Shown here: positions 9,232 through 18,562 of the stretch, in pieces
Layout: the number at the start of each line of letters is the position of its first letter
Numbering within the stretch: the stretch's first letter is position 1
Source: an uncultured Litoreibacter sp.
GTDB taxonomy: Bacteria; Pseudomonadota; Alphaproteobacteria; Rhodobacterales; Rhodobacteraceae
Assembly (NCBI RefSeq): GCF_947501785.1
Contig: NZ_CANMXB010000001.1
Location: 2,251,048 to 2,315,047, forward strand
DNA: 64,000 nucleotides
Direction of reading: 5' to 3'
Position numbers and translations under genes: made by a program
The notes under the pieces: generated by a model
What the model was told of the DNA's origin: nothing
Database searches by the model: none
Seen by the model: the letters and a program-made list of their open reading frames with translations, nothing else

Positions 9232-10164
9232 TTAAATTTCTTGGTCCGATAAATTTTTCTGATGCTGCGACTGCTGCATCGCCAATTGCGCCAACCCGGC
9301 GGCCTGACCCACAAATCGTGGCGCGCGGTCTGCTGCAAACCTTGCCACAAAGGACAGCGGGTCCGGCAACCAATCGGAATGCAGAACCCCAAGTTCGCCC
9401 GAGGCAAGCTCTGCCCGCACCAAAGCGTCCGGCAACAGCGCGACACCCAGACCTTCCAACACCATCGGCACGCAGGCCGACAGAGCACTGGAGTGGACAA
9501 TCTGGCCATTGTCCAACCCGCGATCCTGCGCCACGGCATGCAGCGCCCGACCCGCCTGAGTGTGTTTCGCATGGGTCAGGATCGTATGCGCGAACAGATG
9601 TTCAAGCGAAGGGTTCGGCCCAAGAGCGCGCAGCAATTGAGGATGGGCGATCCAGCAATAGCTTTCCTCGCCCAGCGGCATGGAGGTGAAGCTGTCCTTG
9701 TCAAACGGTCCCGTTTGCAGGGCGAGATCAAGCTGCCCCTCGGCGAGCCTTTGGTCGATGACTGTGGACAGGTCGACCTGCAACTCCACCCGCAATTTTG
9801 GGTAGGCATCCTTCAGACGGCGCAAAAAATCGCGCAGCCATGTGCAGGCCACCAATTCCGTGACGCCGAGGCGCAGCCTTTCTTCGATCAGGTCCTGCCG
9901 CCCCGCCTCTTCAATCAGCGCCTCGCCTGCCCACAGGACATCGCGCGCCCTTTCCAGCAGCGTTGCGCCCTTTGCCGTCAGCCGGACCGAACCCGCATCC
10001 CGTGTCAGCACCGTCGTGCCCAACGCCTGTTCCAGCGCCGAAATCCGGGCAGAGATATTTGGCTGCGTGGTCCCAAGCGCCGCTGCCGCCGCCCGGAACG
10101 TGCCCGTGTCGACCACGAAGGCGAACGCCTCCAGCTGCTTCAGGGTGAACTGACTTTTGATCAT
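9232..10164 (-). CDS. LysR family transcriptional regulator
   Basis: A 310-residue LysR-type regulator. The N-terminal winged helix-turn-helix (about residues 5-65) contains FVVDTGTFRAAAAALGTTQ followed by ISARISALEQALG, and the rest is the periplasmic-binding-like effector domain. The open frame extends upstream to 11106, but that extension is antisense to the ompA-like gene; the ATG at 10164 starts at the usual LysR N-terminus. It precedes hyuA-hyuB on the same strand and is the likely regulator of these genes, with the effector probably their substrate. Confidence 0.92.
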   Translation of the reverse strand: MIKSQFTLKQLEAFAFVVDTGTFRAAAAALGTTQPNISARISALEQALGTTVLTRDAGSVRLTAKGATLLERARDVLWAGEALIEEAGRQDLIEERLRLGVTELVACTWLRDFLRRLKDAYPKLRVELQVDLSTVIDQRLAEGQLDLALQTGPFDKDSFTSMPLGEESYCWIAHPQLLRALGPNPSLEHLFAHTILTHAKHTQAGRALHAVAQDRGLDNGQIVHSSALSACVPMVLEGLGVALLPDALVRAELASGELGVLHSDWLPDPLSFVARFAADRAPRFVGQAAGLAQLAMQQSQHQKNLSDQEI

Positions 10165-10256
10165 CTTGCGCCCGCCGATAACAAAAACTGATCCTTGGTA
10201 TGAGCGCGAGACCGCGCATTTGCAAGCCGCCAGACCTGACCTCAAATCACCCTGTT

Positions 10257-10286
10257 TTGACAAACTCGGGTCCGGCCAAATACAGT
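10257..10286 (+). promoter_or_regulatory. Candidate sigma-70 promoter for the OmpA-domain gene
   Basis: TTGACA at 10257-10262 and TACAGT at 10281-10286 are separated by 18 bp, upstream of the start at 10324. The -35 element is perfect; the -10 element matches at 4 of 6 positions. Confidence 0.5.
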
Positions 10287-10323
10287 TGCACCCACCACCC
10301 TTGCCGCAATACCGGACCTGAAC

Positions 10324-11238
10324 ATGACCCTTAAATCTGTCTTGTTGCCCCTGATTGCCGCCGCCACGCTGGCCGCATCCTTGAGCCACGCCAGCTTTGC
10401 AGACATCGCCGGAGGGCAGGACCACCCCGTAACCGGGCGGTATGACGGCAGCGAAATGACTGGCTATTCCGCCCGCGAATTCGACACTTACACCACCTGG
10501 ACCGGCGCAGCCTTCCCGCTGGAAGGCCAGGTGACCGAGATCGCCTACCAGATGCCCGAGGGCGTCACCCCTGTTGCCGCGATGCGCAACTTCGCCAACC
10601 GCCTGCAGCAGCAGGGTTACGCACCTGAATTTGCCTGCAACGCCGCGACCGACCGCAAGGCGTGTTCGCGCGACCTGACCTACGCGGTCAGCCGCCTGCC
10701 GTCGCCGCGGATGGTCGTGGACAGCTTCAACTACGCCTACACCCTGTTCCGCGACCAAGGGTCCGGCACCACCTACGTCGCCCTGCTGGCCAGCGAAAAC
10801 AACGGCCGCACCTATTTGCAGGCCTCCGTCATCGAGCTTGAAGCGCTGCAATTCAAAATGGTGGATGCCGACGAGATTGCCGACGAACTGACCCAACTTG
10901 GCCATATCGCCCTTTACGGCATCCGCTTTGACACAGATTCCGCCACCCTGACCCCCGACAGCCTGGACACCCTGGCCGAACTGACCAAATACCTGCAGGC
11001 CCATGCCGACAAGGAGATCATGATCGTCGGCCACACCGACAACCAAGGCACGTTGGACTACAACATCGCCCTGTCCACCCGCCGCGCCGAAGCCGTGCGG
11101 TCCCATCTGGCGAACGCGCTTGGCAGCTCGGGCGAGCTGATGCGCGCCGCCGGGGTTGGATTTCTGGCACCCGTCGCCTCCAACGCCACGGAGGCAGGGC
11201 GCAGCCAGAACAGGAGGGTGGAAATTGTTGCCCGCTAA
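10324..11238 (+). CDS. OmpA family protein with N-terminal extension domain
   Basis: A 304-residue exported protein: signal peptide about 1-27 (cleavage near ASFA), a unique middle domain of about 170 residues with a Cys pair (FACNAATDRKAC), and a C-terminal OmpA/MotB peptidoglycan-binding domain (about 195-304) with the typical VGHTDNQG and NRRVEI motifs. There is no lipobox, so the N-terminal domain is probably periplasmic or outer-membrane associated. The middle domain resembles families found N-terminal to OmpA domains (DUF4892-like), which is tentative. It precedes an ECF sigma factor by about 200 bp. Confidence 0.85.
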   Translation: MTLKSVLLPLIAAATLAASLSHASFADIAGGQDHPVTGRYDGSEMTGYSAREFDTYTTWTGAAFPLEGQVTEIAYQMPEGVTPVAAMRNFANRLQQQGYAPEFACNAATDRKACSRDLTYAVSRLPSPRMVVDSFNYAYTLFRDQGSGTTYVALLASENNGRTYLQASVIELEALQFKMVDADEIADELTQLGHIALYGIRFDTDSATLTPDSLDTLAELTKYLQAHADKEIMIVGHTDNQGTLDYNIALSTRRAEAVRSHLANALGSSGELMRAAGVGFLAPVASNATEAGRSQNRRVEIVAR

Positions 11239-11439
11239 CCCGCGCCTGCGCGCCCGCGCCGCCCTGAGCGTGTGCGCCTTGCCGCCAGCCTGTCACCCGC
11301 CGCCGCCAAGCTGACCGGCGACCGCGAAGGCCGCCCGGTCGCGCATCTTTTTGGCCGGCGCCACACAAAAAATCTGTCACACATCCGCCCCTGACATTGT
11401 CTAACCTAATATGAGACCAACAGTGACCAGAGCGGGCCG

Positions 11440-12252
11440 ATGACCCAGAGCGAGCATTCCAAGATCAAACTGGCGCAGGACGGCGACGCCGCCGCCCTTG
11501 AAGACGTGGTACGCTCCATCCAGGACCGCGTGTTCCGCCTTGCCACCCGCATGCTTGCGGACCCGGTTGCCGCCCAGGACGCCACGCAAGAGATCCTGAT
11601 CCGCATTGTCACCAAGCTGTCGACCTACCGCGGCGACAGCGCGTTCGAGACCTGGGTGTACCGCGTCGCAACCAACTACCTTTTGACCGCCCGCAAGATG
11701 ATCGCCAACGACCCGGGCCTGTCCTTCGAGATGTTTTCCGACGACCTGCTGGACGGGCTGGCCGACGACCGGACCGCCGCCGCCGAGGACCACGTGATGC
11801 TCAACGAGCTGCGCGTGCGCTGCACCATGGCCATGCTGCTGTGCCTCGACCGCGACCACCGCGCCGCCTATGTGCTGGGCGAAATTCTGGAGCTGGACCA
11901 CCGCGAAGCCGCCAGCATTGTGGAGGTCTCCCCCGCCAATTTCCGCAAGCGCCTGTCGCGGGCCCGCAGCGCCGTGCAAGCCTTCACCGCCGCCAGCTGC
12001 GGCCTGACCACACCCACCACCGCCGCCTGCACCTGCCGCAAAAGGCTGCCCGCCGCCATGGCATCGGGGCGCATCGGGCCCACCCCGTCCCCCGCGCTGT
12101 CGGGCGCCCCGTCAATGAGCGAGGCAGAGACCCTTGCCGCCGAAACCGAGGCCGGGCTGGTCGCCGCGAAACTGCAACGCGCCACCGGCCCGCTGACCCC
12201 GCTGAAAGACTTCGCCGCCGACGTTCTACGGATCGTCGACCCACCCGGCTAA
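11440..12252 (+). CDS. ECF-type RNA polymerase sigma factor with Cys-containing C-terminal extension
   Basis: A 270-residue sigma-70 family protein. Region 2 is at about 20-90 (DATQEILIRIVTKLSTYRG then FETWVYRVATN) and region 4 at about 125-185 (LDRDHRAAYVLGEILELDH, ending NFRKRLSRAR). It is longer than a minimal ECF factor: the last 85 residues carry CGLTTPTTAACTCRKRL, a Cys cluster also found in some ECF groups with a C-terminal extension, which could bind metal or sense redox. No anti-sigma gene is adjacent. The next gene encodes an exported NTF2-like protein, 36 bp downstream. Confidence 0.88.
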   Translation: MTQSEHSKIKLAQDGDAAALEDVVRSIQDRVFRLATRMLADPVAAQDATQEILIRIVTKLSTYRGDSAFETWVYRVATNYLLTARKMIANDPGLSFEMFSDDLLDGLADDRTAAAEDHVMLNELRVRCTMAMLLCLDRDHRAAYVLGEILELDHREAASIVEVSPANFRKRLSRARSAVQAFTAASCGLTTPTTAACTCRKRLPAAMASGRIGPTPSPALSGAPSMSEAETLAAETEAGLVAAKLQRATGPLTPLKDFAADVLRIVDPPG

Positions 12253-12288
12253 GACCACCCCACCCCCAACCACATCAAAGGACCCAAG

Positions 12289-12762
12289 ATGAAACATGCA
12301 TTTGCATGGGTGACGGCGCTTGCCGTGGCCCTCCCCCTCCCCTTGTCAGCAGAAGGACAAAACATGACACAGGACCAACAAGACGTATTGCAGGCCATTC
12401 TTGACATGACCAGCAGCTTCCAGCGCAAAGATATTGCCCGGGTCATGGCCAGCTATGAGGGCCAGGCCACCGTTGTTTTCGAACCCGACGCCCCGATCGC
12501 CGACGCCGCTACGATCGAGCAGATGTTCACCGGCATGTCCGCGCTGGACCCGACCTTCGACTACCCCGCGGGCCACGAGGTGATTGTGAACGGCGACATT
12601 GCCATCCACATCTCCCCTTGGGTCATGTCGGCGCAGGACGCGGACGGGCAGCCGATCTCGGGCGGGGGGCTGTCCGTGGCCGTTTTGCGCCGGCAGGCCG
12701 ACGGCAGCTGGAAGATGGTCATCGACAACCCGCATAGCGGCCGTCTGCTGGCGTCAGACTGA
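12289..12762 (+). CDS. Exported NTF2-like (SnoaL/DUF4440-type) protein
   Basis: A 157-residue protein with a signal peptide (about 1-21, ending LPLSAEG) and then a compact domain in the pattern of the NTF2/SnoaL fold: helix, FQRKDIARVMASYEG, strands around VIVNGDIAIHISPW and the C-terminal GSWKMVIDNPHSGR. This fold binds small ligands or serves as a non-catalytic scaffold. It follows the ECF sigma gene by 36 bp, so it is likely in the same operon. Some ECF factors carry a fused SnoaL domain; here a similar domain is separate and exported. No specific function can be given. Confidence 0.78.
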   Translation: MKHAFAWVTALAVALPLPLSAEGQNMTQDQQDVLQAILDMTSSFQRKDIARVMASYEGQATVVFEPDAPIADAATIEQMFTGMSALDPTFDYPAGHEVIVNGDIAIHISPWVMSAQDADGQPISGGGLSVAVLRRQADGSWKMVIDNPHSGRLLASD

Positions 12763-12767
12763 CGGCG

Positions 12768-13922
12768 TTACTGCCCTAGCTTCGCGGCCAGCTTGCCCAG
12801 CATCGCAAGGCACTGACCAAGCTGCGCCGCGCTGACATATTCATCGGCCTTGTGGGCCTGCTCAATCGAGCCGGGCCCACAGATCACCACATCCATGCCG
12901 AGCGACTGGAAAATGCCCGCCTCGGTGCCGAAGGGCACCACGTCAGCGGCGTTGCGGCCAGTCAGTTCCGCCAGGATCGCGCGGGCCTCGTTTTCCAGCG
13001 TCGGCACCAGCCCGTCCACCTCGCCGACCACCTCGGTCTCGATGGCCGCGTCGGGAAACACCGCTTGCATGCGCGGCAGCAGTTCGTCGCGGCAATAGCG
13101 GTGCAGCCGCCCCTTGACGAAATCGGCGTCGGAGGGCTGCACCGGCCGCATTTCCCACCTCACCTGCGCCATGGGCGCGATCACGTTATGCACCGTCCCG
13201 CCGGACATCGCGCCGACATTGACCGTGGTCCAGGGCGGGTCGAACCGGCTGCCCGGCGGGGCCATGGCGCGCAGCTGATCCTTCAGCTCCAGCAGCAGCG
13301 CCACGTAGCGCGCCGCGTATTCCACCGCGTTCACCCCCTGATCGGGGGCCGAGCCGTGCCCCTCCAACCCCTGGAACCGCGTGGTGTATTCGTAGCAGCC
13401 CTTGTGCCCCTCGATGATCCGCATGCCCGTCGGCTCGCCGATGATCGCCACGCCGGGGCGCAGCCCCATCTCACCAAGCGACCGCGCCAGATGGCCCGCG
13501 CCGATGCAGCCGACCTCTTCGTCATAAGTGAAGGCGAAATGCAGCGGGCGGTCGCGCACCGCCTGCGCGAAGGTGGGCGCCATGGCCAGGGTCGCGGCGA
13601 TAAAGCCCTTCATGTCGCAACAGCCCCGCCCGTAGAGCCGCCCGTCGCGCGCCACCATCTTGAACGGGTCGGTGGCCCACTGCTGATCGGAGACCGGCAC
13701 CACATCGGTATGGCCCGACAACACGATGCCGCCATCGCATTGCGGGCCCAGCGTCGCAAACAGGTTCGCCTTCCTGCCGCTCGGGTCGCGAAACTGCTGA
13801 ACCGAAGCCCCGCACGCATCCAGATGACCCGCGATGTAGTCGATCATCTCGAGATTGCTGTCGGCTGACACGGTTTGAAAGGCGATCAGGTCGGCGAGGA
13901 TGGAGGTTGTCTTGTCCAGCAT
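12768..13922 (-). CDS. argE: M20 family deacetylase, acetylornithine deacetylase-like (ArgE)
   Basis: A 384-residue M20 metallopeptidase. The di-zinc ligands are all present: H71 and D73 in SGHTDVVP, D103 in GRGCCDMKG, E135/E136 in YDEEVG and E163 in GEPTG. It is closest in pattern to acetylornithine deacetylase. The ATG at 13922 was chosen because AAAGG lies just upstream and it starts 4 bp after the doeA-like stop; an ATG at 13958 would overlap that gene. In this operon, next to an ectoine-hydrolase-like gene, deacetylation of N-acetyl-diaminobutyrate is an alternative to N-acetylornithine. Confidence 0.88.
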   Translation of the reverse strand: MLDKTTSILADLIAFQTVSADSNLEMIDYIAGHLDACGASVQQFRDPSGRKANLFATLGPQCDGGIVLSGHTDVVPVSDQQWATDPFKMVARDGRLYGRGCCDMKGFIAATLAMAPTFAQAVRDRPLHFAFTYDEEVGCIGAGHLARSLGEMGLRPGVAIIGEPTGMRIIEGHKGCYEYTTRFQGLEGHGSAPDQGVNAVEYAARYVALLLELKDQLRAMAPPGSRFDPPWTTVNVGAMSGGTVHNVIAPMAQVRWEMRPVQPSDADFVKGRLHRYCRDELLPRMQAVFPDAAIETEVVGEVDGLVPTLENEARAILAELTGRNAADVVPFGTEAGIFQSLGMDVVICGPGSIEQAHKADEYVSAAQLGQCLAMLGKLAAKLGQ

Positions 13923-13926
13923 CGGC

Positions 13927-15108
13927 TCAGCCTTTGGCAAACAGCTTGCGGTCGACATTGCTCAAAGGCTCTGCCGCGCCGCTGTCGCGGATGAGAATTG
14001 TCTCCGTCGTCTCCAACCCCCAGCTGTCCATCCACAGGGCGGGCATGAAATGGAACACCATTCCGGCCCGCAGCTCGGTCTGATCCTCGGTGCGGATCGA
14101 GGCGGTGCGTTCGCCCCAATCGGGCGGGTAGCTGAGACCAATCGGGTAGCCCATGCGCCCCGACCGTTCGATACCGTGTTTGGCCATCACCGCCATAAAG
14201 GCATTTGCGATGTCGCATGTCCGGTTGCCCGCCCGCGCCGCATCGAGCCCGGCGGCAATGCCTTCAAGCTGGGCGGCCTCGGCGCGCCGCATCTCATCTA
14301 GCGGGGTGCCGAGGTAGATCGTGCGGCACAAGGGCGCGTGGTAGCGGCGGTAGCAGCCCGACAATTCGAAGAACGTGGCCTCGCCCGCACGCATCTTGTC
14401 GCCGTTCCATGTCAGATGCGCCGCCGTTGCATCCAGGCCCGACGGCGTCAGCGGCACGATGGCGGGGTAGTCGCCCCAATCATCGCCGACGCCGGTGATG
14501 CCCGCATGCATGATATCGGCCACCAAATCGTTCTTGCGCACACCCGGCGCGGCGCGGTCGAGCGCCACCTGCATGACCTTTTCCGAGATGTGGGCCGCCT
14601 TGCGGATGAAGGCAAGCTCGGCGTCCGATTTGATCAGCCTTTGCCAGTTGACGAGCGCGGTTGCGTCCTGCAGGCGGGCGTCGGGCAGCTCGGCACTCAG
14701 AACCTCATGGGCCTTGGCGGAGTAATAGTAATTCTCCATCTCCACGCCGATTGTCGCGTGGCCCAAGCCACGCGATTTCAAGACCGAAGCGAGATCCTGC
14801 ATCGGGTGGATTTCAGTCGATTGCACATAGTGGTCGCCGTAGCCAAGGATGTTGCCGTGATCCATCCAGCAGGTGCGCCTGCCGCCCATCATATCCATAT
14901 GGCGGCCCCACCAGATGGGCGCGCCCTCGGGCATCACGACGACGCCCTGATGCACATAGAAGGACCAGCCGTCATAGCCCGTCAGCCATGCCTGATTGGA
15001 AGGGTCAGTGACAAAGATCGCATCCAACCCTGCCGCCCGCATGGCGGCGCGGGTGAGGGTCAGGCGCCGGTCATATTCGGCAGCGGTGAAAGGCGCATTA
15101 GACGTCAT
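13927..15108 (-). CDS. doeA: Ectoine hydrolase-like M24 family protein (DoeA/EutD type)
   Basis: A 393-residue protein of the creatinase/prolidase fold. In true M24 peptidases the second metal-binding Asp region reads like DxGxxxxxYxxDxxRT; here it is [18 protein letters not shown], lacking the aspartates, which is the pattern of ectoine hydrolase DoeA/EutD. E248 in FELSG is the probable equivalent of the Glu reported to form a covalent intermediate with ectoine. The start overlaps the aminotransferase stop by 4 bp. The usual ectoine neighbours (TRAP transporter, DoeB/EutE, EnuR) are absent here, so the substrate could be ectoine or a related cyclic compound. Confidence 0.8.
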   Translation of the reverse strand: MTSNAPFTAAEYDRRLTLTRAAMRAAGLDAIFVTDPSNQAWLTGYDGWSFYVHQGVVVMPEGAPIWWGRHMDMMGGRRTCWMDHGNILGYGDHYVQSTEIHPMQDLASVLKSRGLGHATIGVEMENYYYSAKAHEVLSAELPDARLQDATALVNWQRLIKSDAELAFIRKAAHISEKVMQVALDRAAPGVRKNDLVADIMHAGITGVGDDWGDYPAIVPLTPSGLDATAAHLTWNGDKMRAGEATFFELSGCYRRYHAPLCRTIYLGTPLDEMRRAEAAQLEGIAAGLDAARAGNRTCDIANAFMAVMAKHGIERSGRMGYPIGLSYPPDWGERTASIRTEDQTELRAGMVFHFMPALWMDSWGLETTETILIRDSGAAEPLSNVDRKLFAKG

Positions 15109-16478
15109 CCGAGCACCGCCTTCACCGCGCGCACCGTGGCGGCGACGATCTGGTCGGCTTCATCATCGGTCAGGCAGAAGGGCGGCGCGAAGCCCAAAAT
15201 ATCGCCCTGCGGCATGGCCCTGCCGATGATCTGGTCCTGCTCCAACAGCTTGGCCGCAATCTGCGGGCCGATCTTGTCTGCGGGGTCATAAAACACCCGG
15301 TCCGCACGGTCTTTGACAAATTCAACCGCGCACAGCATGCCTTCGCCGCGCACATCGCCGACCTGCGGGTGGTCAGCCAGGGCGGCGCGCATCTTGGCAT
15401 TGAAGCTTGCCCCGACCATGCCCGCGTTTTGCACCAAGCCAAGCGCGTCGATCAGTTTGAGGTTGGCCACCCCCGCCGCCGCCCCAATGGGGTGCGCCGA
15501 ATAGGTCCAGCCATGCCCGATGGGGCCGTTTTCATCTGTCCCCCGCTCCAGCACCCGCCACATCTTGTCGGACACAATCGAGCCGGACAGCGGCGCGTAG
15601 GCAGATGTCAGCCCCTTGGCGATGGTGATCAAGTCGGGCCGGATGCCGTAATGGTCCGCCCCGAACATGGCACCGAGCCGGCCAAAGCCGGTGACGACCT
15701 CATCCGCGATCAGCAGGATGTCGTGCTTGTCGAGGACAGCCTGGATGGCAGGCCAATACCCGTTGGGCGGCGGGACGATGCCGCCGGTGCCCAAAACCGG
15801 CTCACCGATGAAGGCGGCAATGGTGTCGGCGCCCTCGCGCGCGATCAACGCCTCCAACTCCGCGACGCAATGGGCCACGAATTGGGGTTCGGACTGGCCG
15901 AGGTCGGCGCGGCGAAAGTAGTCGGGCGCGGTGGTGTGCAGCACCTGCGCCAGCGGCAGGTCGAATGTCTTGTGAAACAGCTCCAACCCCGTCAGCGACC
16001 CCGTCATCAGGCCGGACCCGTGATACCCACGCCAGCGGGAGATGATTTTCTTCTTCTCCGGACGCCCGAGGATATTGTTGTAATACCAGATCAGCTTGAC
16101 GTTGGTTTCGTTCGCATCCGACCCGGACAGCCCGAAATAGACCTTCGACATGTGGCCCGGCGCGCGATCCAGCACCATTTTGGCCAACGTGATCGACGCC
16201 TCTGTGCCGTGGCCGACATAGGAGTGGTAATAGGCCAGCTCCTGCGCCTGCGCGGCGATTGCATCGGCGATTTCCGCCCGCCCGTACCCCACATTCACGC
16301 AGTACAGCCCGGCGAACGCGTCCAGCAACCTGTTGCCGTCCCGGTCCTCGATATGGCTGCCGGACCCGCCGGTGATGACCCGATGCGCGATGTTGCCCCG
16401 CGCAAATTCAGCCAGATGCGTGGACGGGTGGAAGAAGTTGTCCCGGTCCCATTCCTCAAGTTTGTCATTGTGCAGCAT
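15105..16478 (-). CDS. Class III PLP-dependent aminotransferase
   Basis: A 457-residue class III aminotransferase with the PLP lysine K288 in [15 protein letters not shown] and the cofactor Asp D259 in [13 protein letters not shown]. The family includes omega-amino acid, taurine and diaminobutyrate transaminases. As first gene of the operon with the DoeA-like and M20 genes (4-bp overlap with the former), a DoeD-like role converting diaminobutyrate to aspartate semialdehyde is plausible. AGGGGGCAGGCA before the ATG is a good ribosome binding site. Substrate assignment rests on context only. Confidence 0.88.
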   Translation of the reverse strand: MLHNDKLEEWDRDNFFHPSTHLAEFARGNIAHRVITGGSGSHIEDRDGNRLLDAFAGLYCVNVGYGRAEIADAIAAQAQELAYYHSYVGHGTEASITLAKMVLDRAPGHMSKVYFGLSGSDANETNVKLIWYYNNILGRPEKKKIISRWRGYHGSGLMTGSLTGLELFHKTFDLPLAQVLHTTAPDYFRRADLGQSEPQFVAHCVAELEALIAREGADTIAAFIGEPVLGTGGIVPPPNGYWPAIQAVLDKHDILLIADEVVTGFGRLGAMFGADHYGIRPDLITIAKGLTSAYAPLSGSIVSDKMWRVLERGTDENGPIGHGWTYSAHPIGAAAGVANLKLIDALGLVQNAGMVGASFNAKMRAALADHPQVGDVRGEGMLCAVEFVKDRADRVFYDPADKIGPQIAAKLLEQDQIIGRAMPQGDILGFAPPFCLTDDEADQIVAATVRAVKAVLG

Positions 16479-16494
16479 TGCCTGCCCCCTTGTT

Positions 16495-16512
16495 CCGGCC
16501 CCGCGGGGCCGG
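16495..16512. promoter_or_regulatory. Perfect 18-bp GC palindrome upstream of the aminotransferase operon
   Basis: The sequence CCGGCCCCGCGGGGCCGG is its own reverse complement and ends 17 bp before the aminotransferase ATG on the minus strand, within the leader. It could be an operator or a leader hairpin that affects translation. Confidence 0.4.
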
Positions 16513-16835
16513 CTTTACATGAAAGGAGCCGTTTGCGCGCAAAAGAGGCCGGATGCCGGCATCTTACCGGGCGGGAAGCTCCGCTCACCCAAGCAGCAGC
16601 GCACAATGCCTTTATTGCTGAGGTGCGGAAACCATAGGAAAAACGGCGCGGCTTGGGAATGCGCAATCTTGCGCGCCCTTGCGTTCTTGCGCACCGCCCG
16701 GCGGCGGGGTCACGCAGAGTTCGCCCCTTTCGCAATGGCCAATACCGGCCATTCATGCGATGCCCATGCGGTTCATACTGACCCGGACTTCAAACATTGC
16801 CATTTGACCCAACCCCATTTGCGACATCCGCCCCC
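16513..16835. other. Gene-free divergent region with CTTGCG iterations
   Basis: About 320 bp between the aminotransferase operon and the membrane-protein gene. At 16661-16674 there is an inverted repeat GCGCAA-TC-TTGCGC, and CTTGCG recurs at 16668, 16678 and 16686. This is a candidate operator cluster for the catabolic operon. No gene is convincing in any frame. Confidence 0.45.
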
Positions 16836-18065
16836 ATGGGCGTGCTGCTGGCGTTGGGCCTGTTTGTGATCGCCTTCACCCTCCAGCTTTTCGCCCTTCG
16901 GCGGCTGGCCCCGCAAAGGCTTGTCGGCGACGAGGCAGAGTATCTCCGCATCGCCAATGGAGGCCCCCGCAGCACGGTATGGGTGCGCGTGCCGCTGGGC
17001 GCCGCGCTTCTGCGACCCTTCCGCCATTGGGCCGCCGCAGACCAGATCGACGCCGCCCGCCTCGCCAATTCGGCGGTGTCCTCCCTGAGCGTCGGGCTGG
17101 CCGCATGGTGCGCCTTTCAGGCGGGCGGGCTAGCCGCCGGGGCCTTGGCCGGTGCGCTGCTGCTGATATCTGTGGAGCGCTGCATTCTGGCCATCCACCT
17201 GTGGCCCGACATCCTGCTGGGCCTGTGGCTGCTGCTCTTTTCGCAAGCGATGCGCGACCCGGGGTCCCTGCCCGACATGGCGGTGCTGGGGGTCATCGCC
17301 GCGCTTGGCTTCCTGACGCGGGTGGATTTTCTGGCCTTGGCGGTTGTCGCAGCGCCGCTTGCGGCCCTTCAGGACACCGCGTTCTGGCCCAGCCTGTGCC
17401 TGGTCGCCGGCCCGACCGCCGCGGCGGTCGTAGGGCTAAGCCTATGGAACGGCAAACGTCATGGCATCTGGGCCCCCGACACCACCGCCCGGTTCAACCT
17501 CGCCGTGGCGGCCACCGAGGCGACCCACCCGCAGCTGACCACCGCCGATTTGATGCAAAAGACACTGGCCGCGGCGAGAGGCGGAACGCGGGGCGGGACA
17601 CCGCCCGACCAGCCGGTTGAAGGCCTTTTGCGCGTGGCTGTCGGGAGCTTGGGTCTGGCGCGGCGTCGGCTGGCCACGCTGACCGGGCCAGAGACCTTTG
17701 TGCGCCAAAGCCTCATGTCGGGAAATCGGGCCGGATACGGACCCTCACATCGCGTGCACATTGGCGGGGTGATCGGGCTGAACCTGACGGGGTGGAGCAG
17801 CTGCCTGTTATTGGCCTACCTTCTGACGTTTCACCAGCACCCGCCCCTGTTGAATCTGCTGATCATCGTGGTCGTGGCTGTGCAGTCGGCCGTGCAGACC
17901 CGCAGCCGCTACCGCATGTCGTTGCTGCCGGTGCTGTCCACCAATGTCGCGGTTGCGATCTGCAGCGGCGGGGCGGCGCTGCCGTCATGGCCGGGCCTGA
18001 TGCTGGCGCTGCTGTTTCTGGGTCTGCTTGCCACCACCCGACCCAGGGCCGAGGTCAAAACCTAG
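16836..18065 (+). CDS. Polytopic membrane protein, possible GT-C fold glycosyltransferase
   Basis: A protein of about 409 residues with many hydrophobic segments. The first membrane span is followed by a GDEAEYLRIA motif, the acidic loop found in GT39/PMT-like GT-C glycosyltransferases, and the C-terminal part has TRSRYRMSLLPVL, which recalls their RYR...P motif. A GT-C enzyme would transfer a sugar from a polyprenyl-phosphate donor on the periplasmic side. The ATG at 16836 is used; a TTG at 16797 would add 13 residues, and neither has a clear ribosome binding site. No partner genes are adjacent, so substrate is unknown. Confidence 0.65.
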   Translation: MGVLLALGLFVIAFTLQLFALRRLAPQRLVGDEAEYLRIANGGPRSTVWVRVPLGAALLRPFRHWAAADQIDAARLANSAVSSLSVGLAAWCAFQAGGLAAGALAGALLLISVERCILAIHLWPDILLGLWLLLFSQAMRDPGSLPDMAVLGVIAALGFLTRVDFLALAVVAAPLAALQDTAFWPSLCLVAGPTAAAVVGLSLWNGKRHGIWAPDTTARFNLAVAATEATHPQLTTADLMQKTLAAARGGTRGGTPPDQPVEGLLRVAVGSLGLARRRLATLTGPETFVRQSLMSGNRAGYGPSHRVHIGGVIGLNLTGWSSCLLLAYLLTFHQHPPLLNLLIIVVVAVQSAVQTRSRYRMSLLPVLSTNVAVAICSGGAALPSWPGLMLALLFLGLLATTRPRAEVKT

Positions 18066-18094
18066 GCCGTCCGTTCCAGACACTGGCAAGTAAG

Positions 18095-18562
18095 CTACCC
18101 GCTTCGTGGCTTGCCCATATCCGTAGCCATGACCTCGTCATGCAGCTGCTTGGCGCGTTTGGGCGAGACGCCGAGGACGGCCTCGATTTCGTGGAGGACC
18201 TGATCCTCCTCCTCGGTCTCGACGCCGTCGGCGAACACGACGTGCCAGAGCGCGCGGAGGGTGGCCTCCTTCTCCTCGGTGCTGATCGCGCCTTTGAGGA
18301 TCGTGGCGAGTTCTTCGGTGGCGGGCATTTCTTCTTCCAGCCGCTCGCAGGAGGCGCGCATCTTGGCGGCCTCGACCACATCCAGGTCGTTGCGTTTGGC
18401 GAGAATTTTGTCGATCAGCTCGATCTCTTCGAACAAGTAGGCCTTGTCAGCCTTGGCCGCCCGCACCATCAGCGTGCCGACCGCGTGGCGGGCATCGGAT
18501 TCGGGCAATGGCGTGTGGTAGTCAGAGGCGCTGGAAAACAGCGCGCGAAGTTGGTCGAACAT
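18095..18562 (-). CDS. TerB family tellurite-resistance-like protein
   Basis: A 155-residue, mostly helical acidic protein. Motifs such as LMVRAAKADKAYLFEEIELIDKIL and LWHVVFADGVETEEEDQVLHEIEAVLGV match the TerB fold, which has two metal-binding acidic helical pairs. TerB-like proteins are associated with membranes and stress but their biochemistry is unclear. The ATG at 18562 starts the family N-terminus (MFDQLRALF); an upstream in-frame start at 18622 adds 20 unrelated residues. A second, more distant TerB-like gene is at 58310. Confidence 0.85.
   Translation of the reverse strand: MFDQLRALFSSASDYHTPLPESDARHAVGTLMVRAAKADKAYLFEEIELIDKILAKRNDLDVVEAAKMRASCERLEEEMPATEELATILKGAISTEEKEATLRALWHVVFADGVETEEEDQVLHEIEAVLGVSPKRAKQLHDEVMATDMGKPRSG

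Noticed and set aside
10165-11106. N-terminal extension of the LysR frame
   Set aside because: It lies antisense to the OmpA-domain gene; the family N-terminus begins at 10164.
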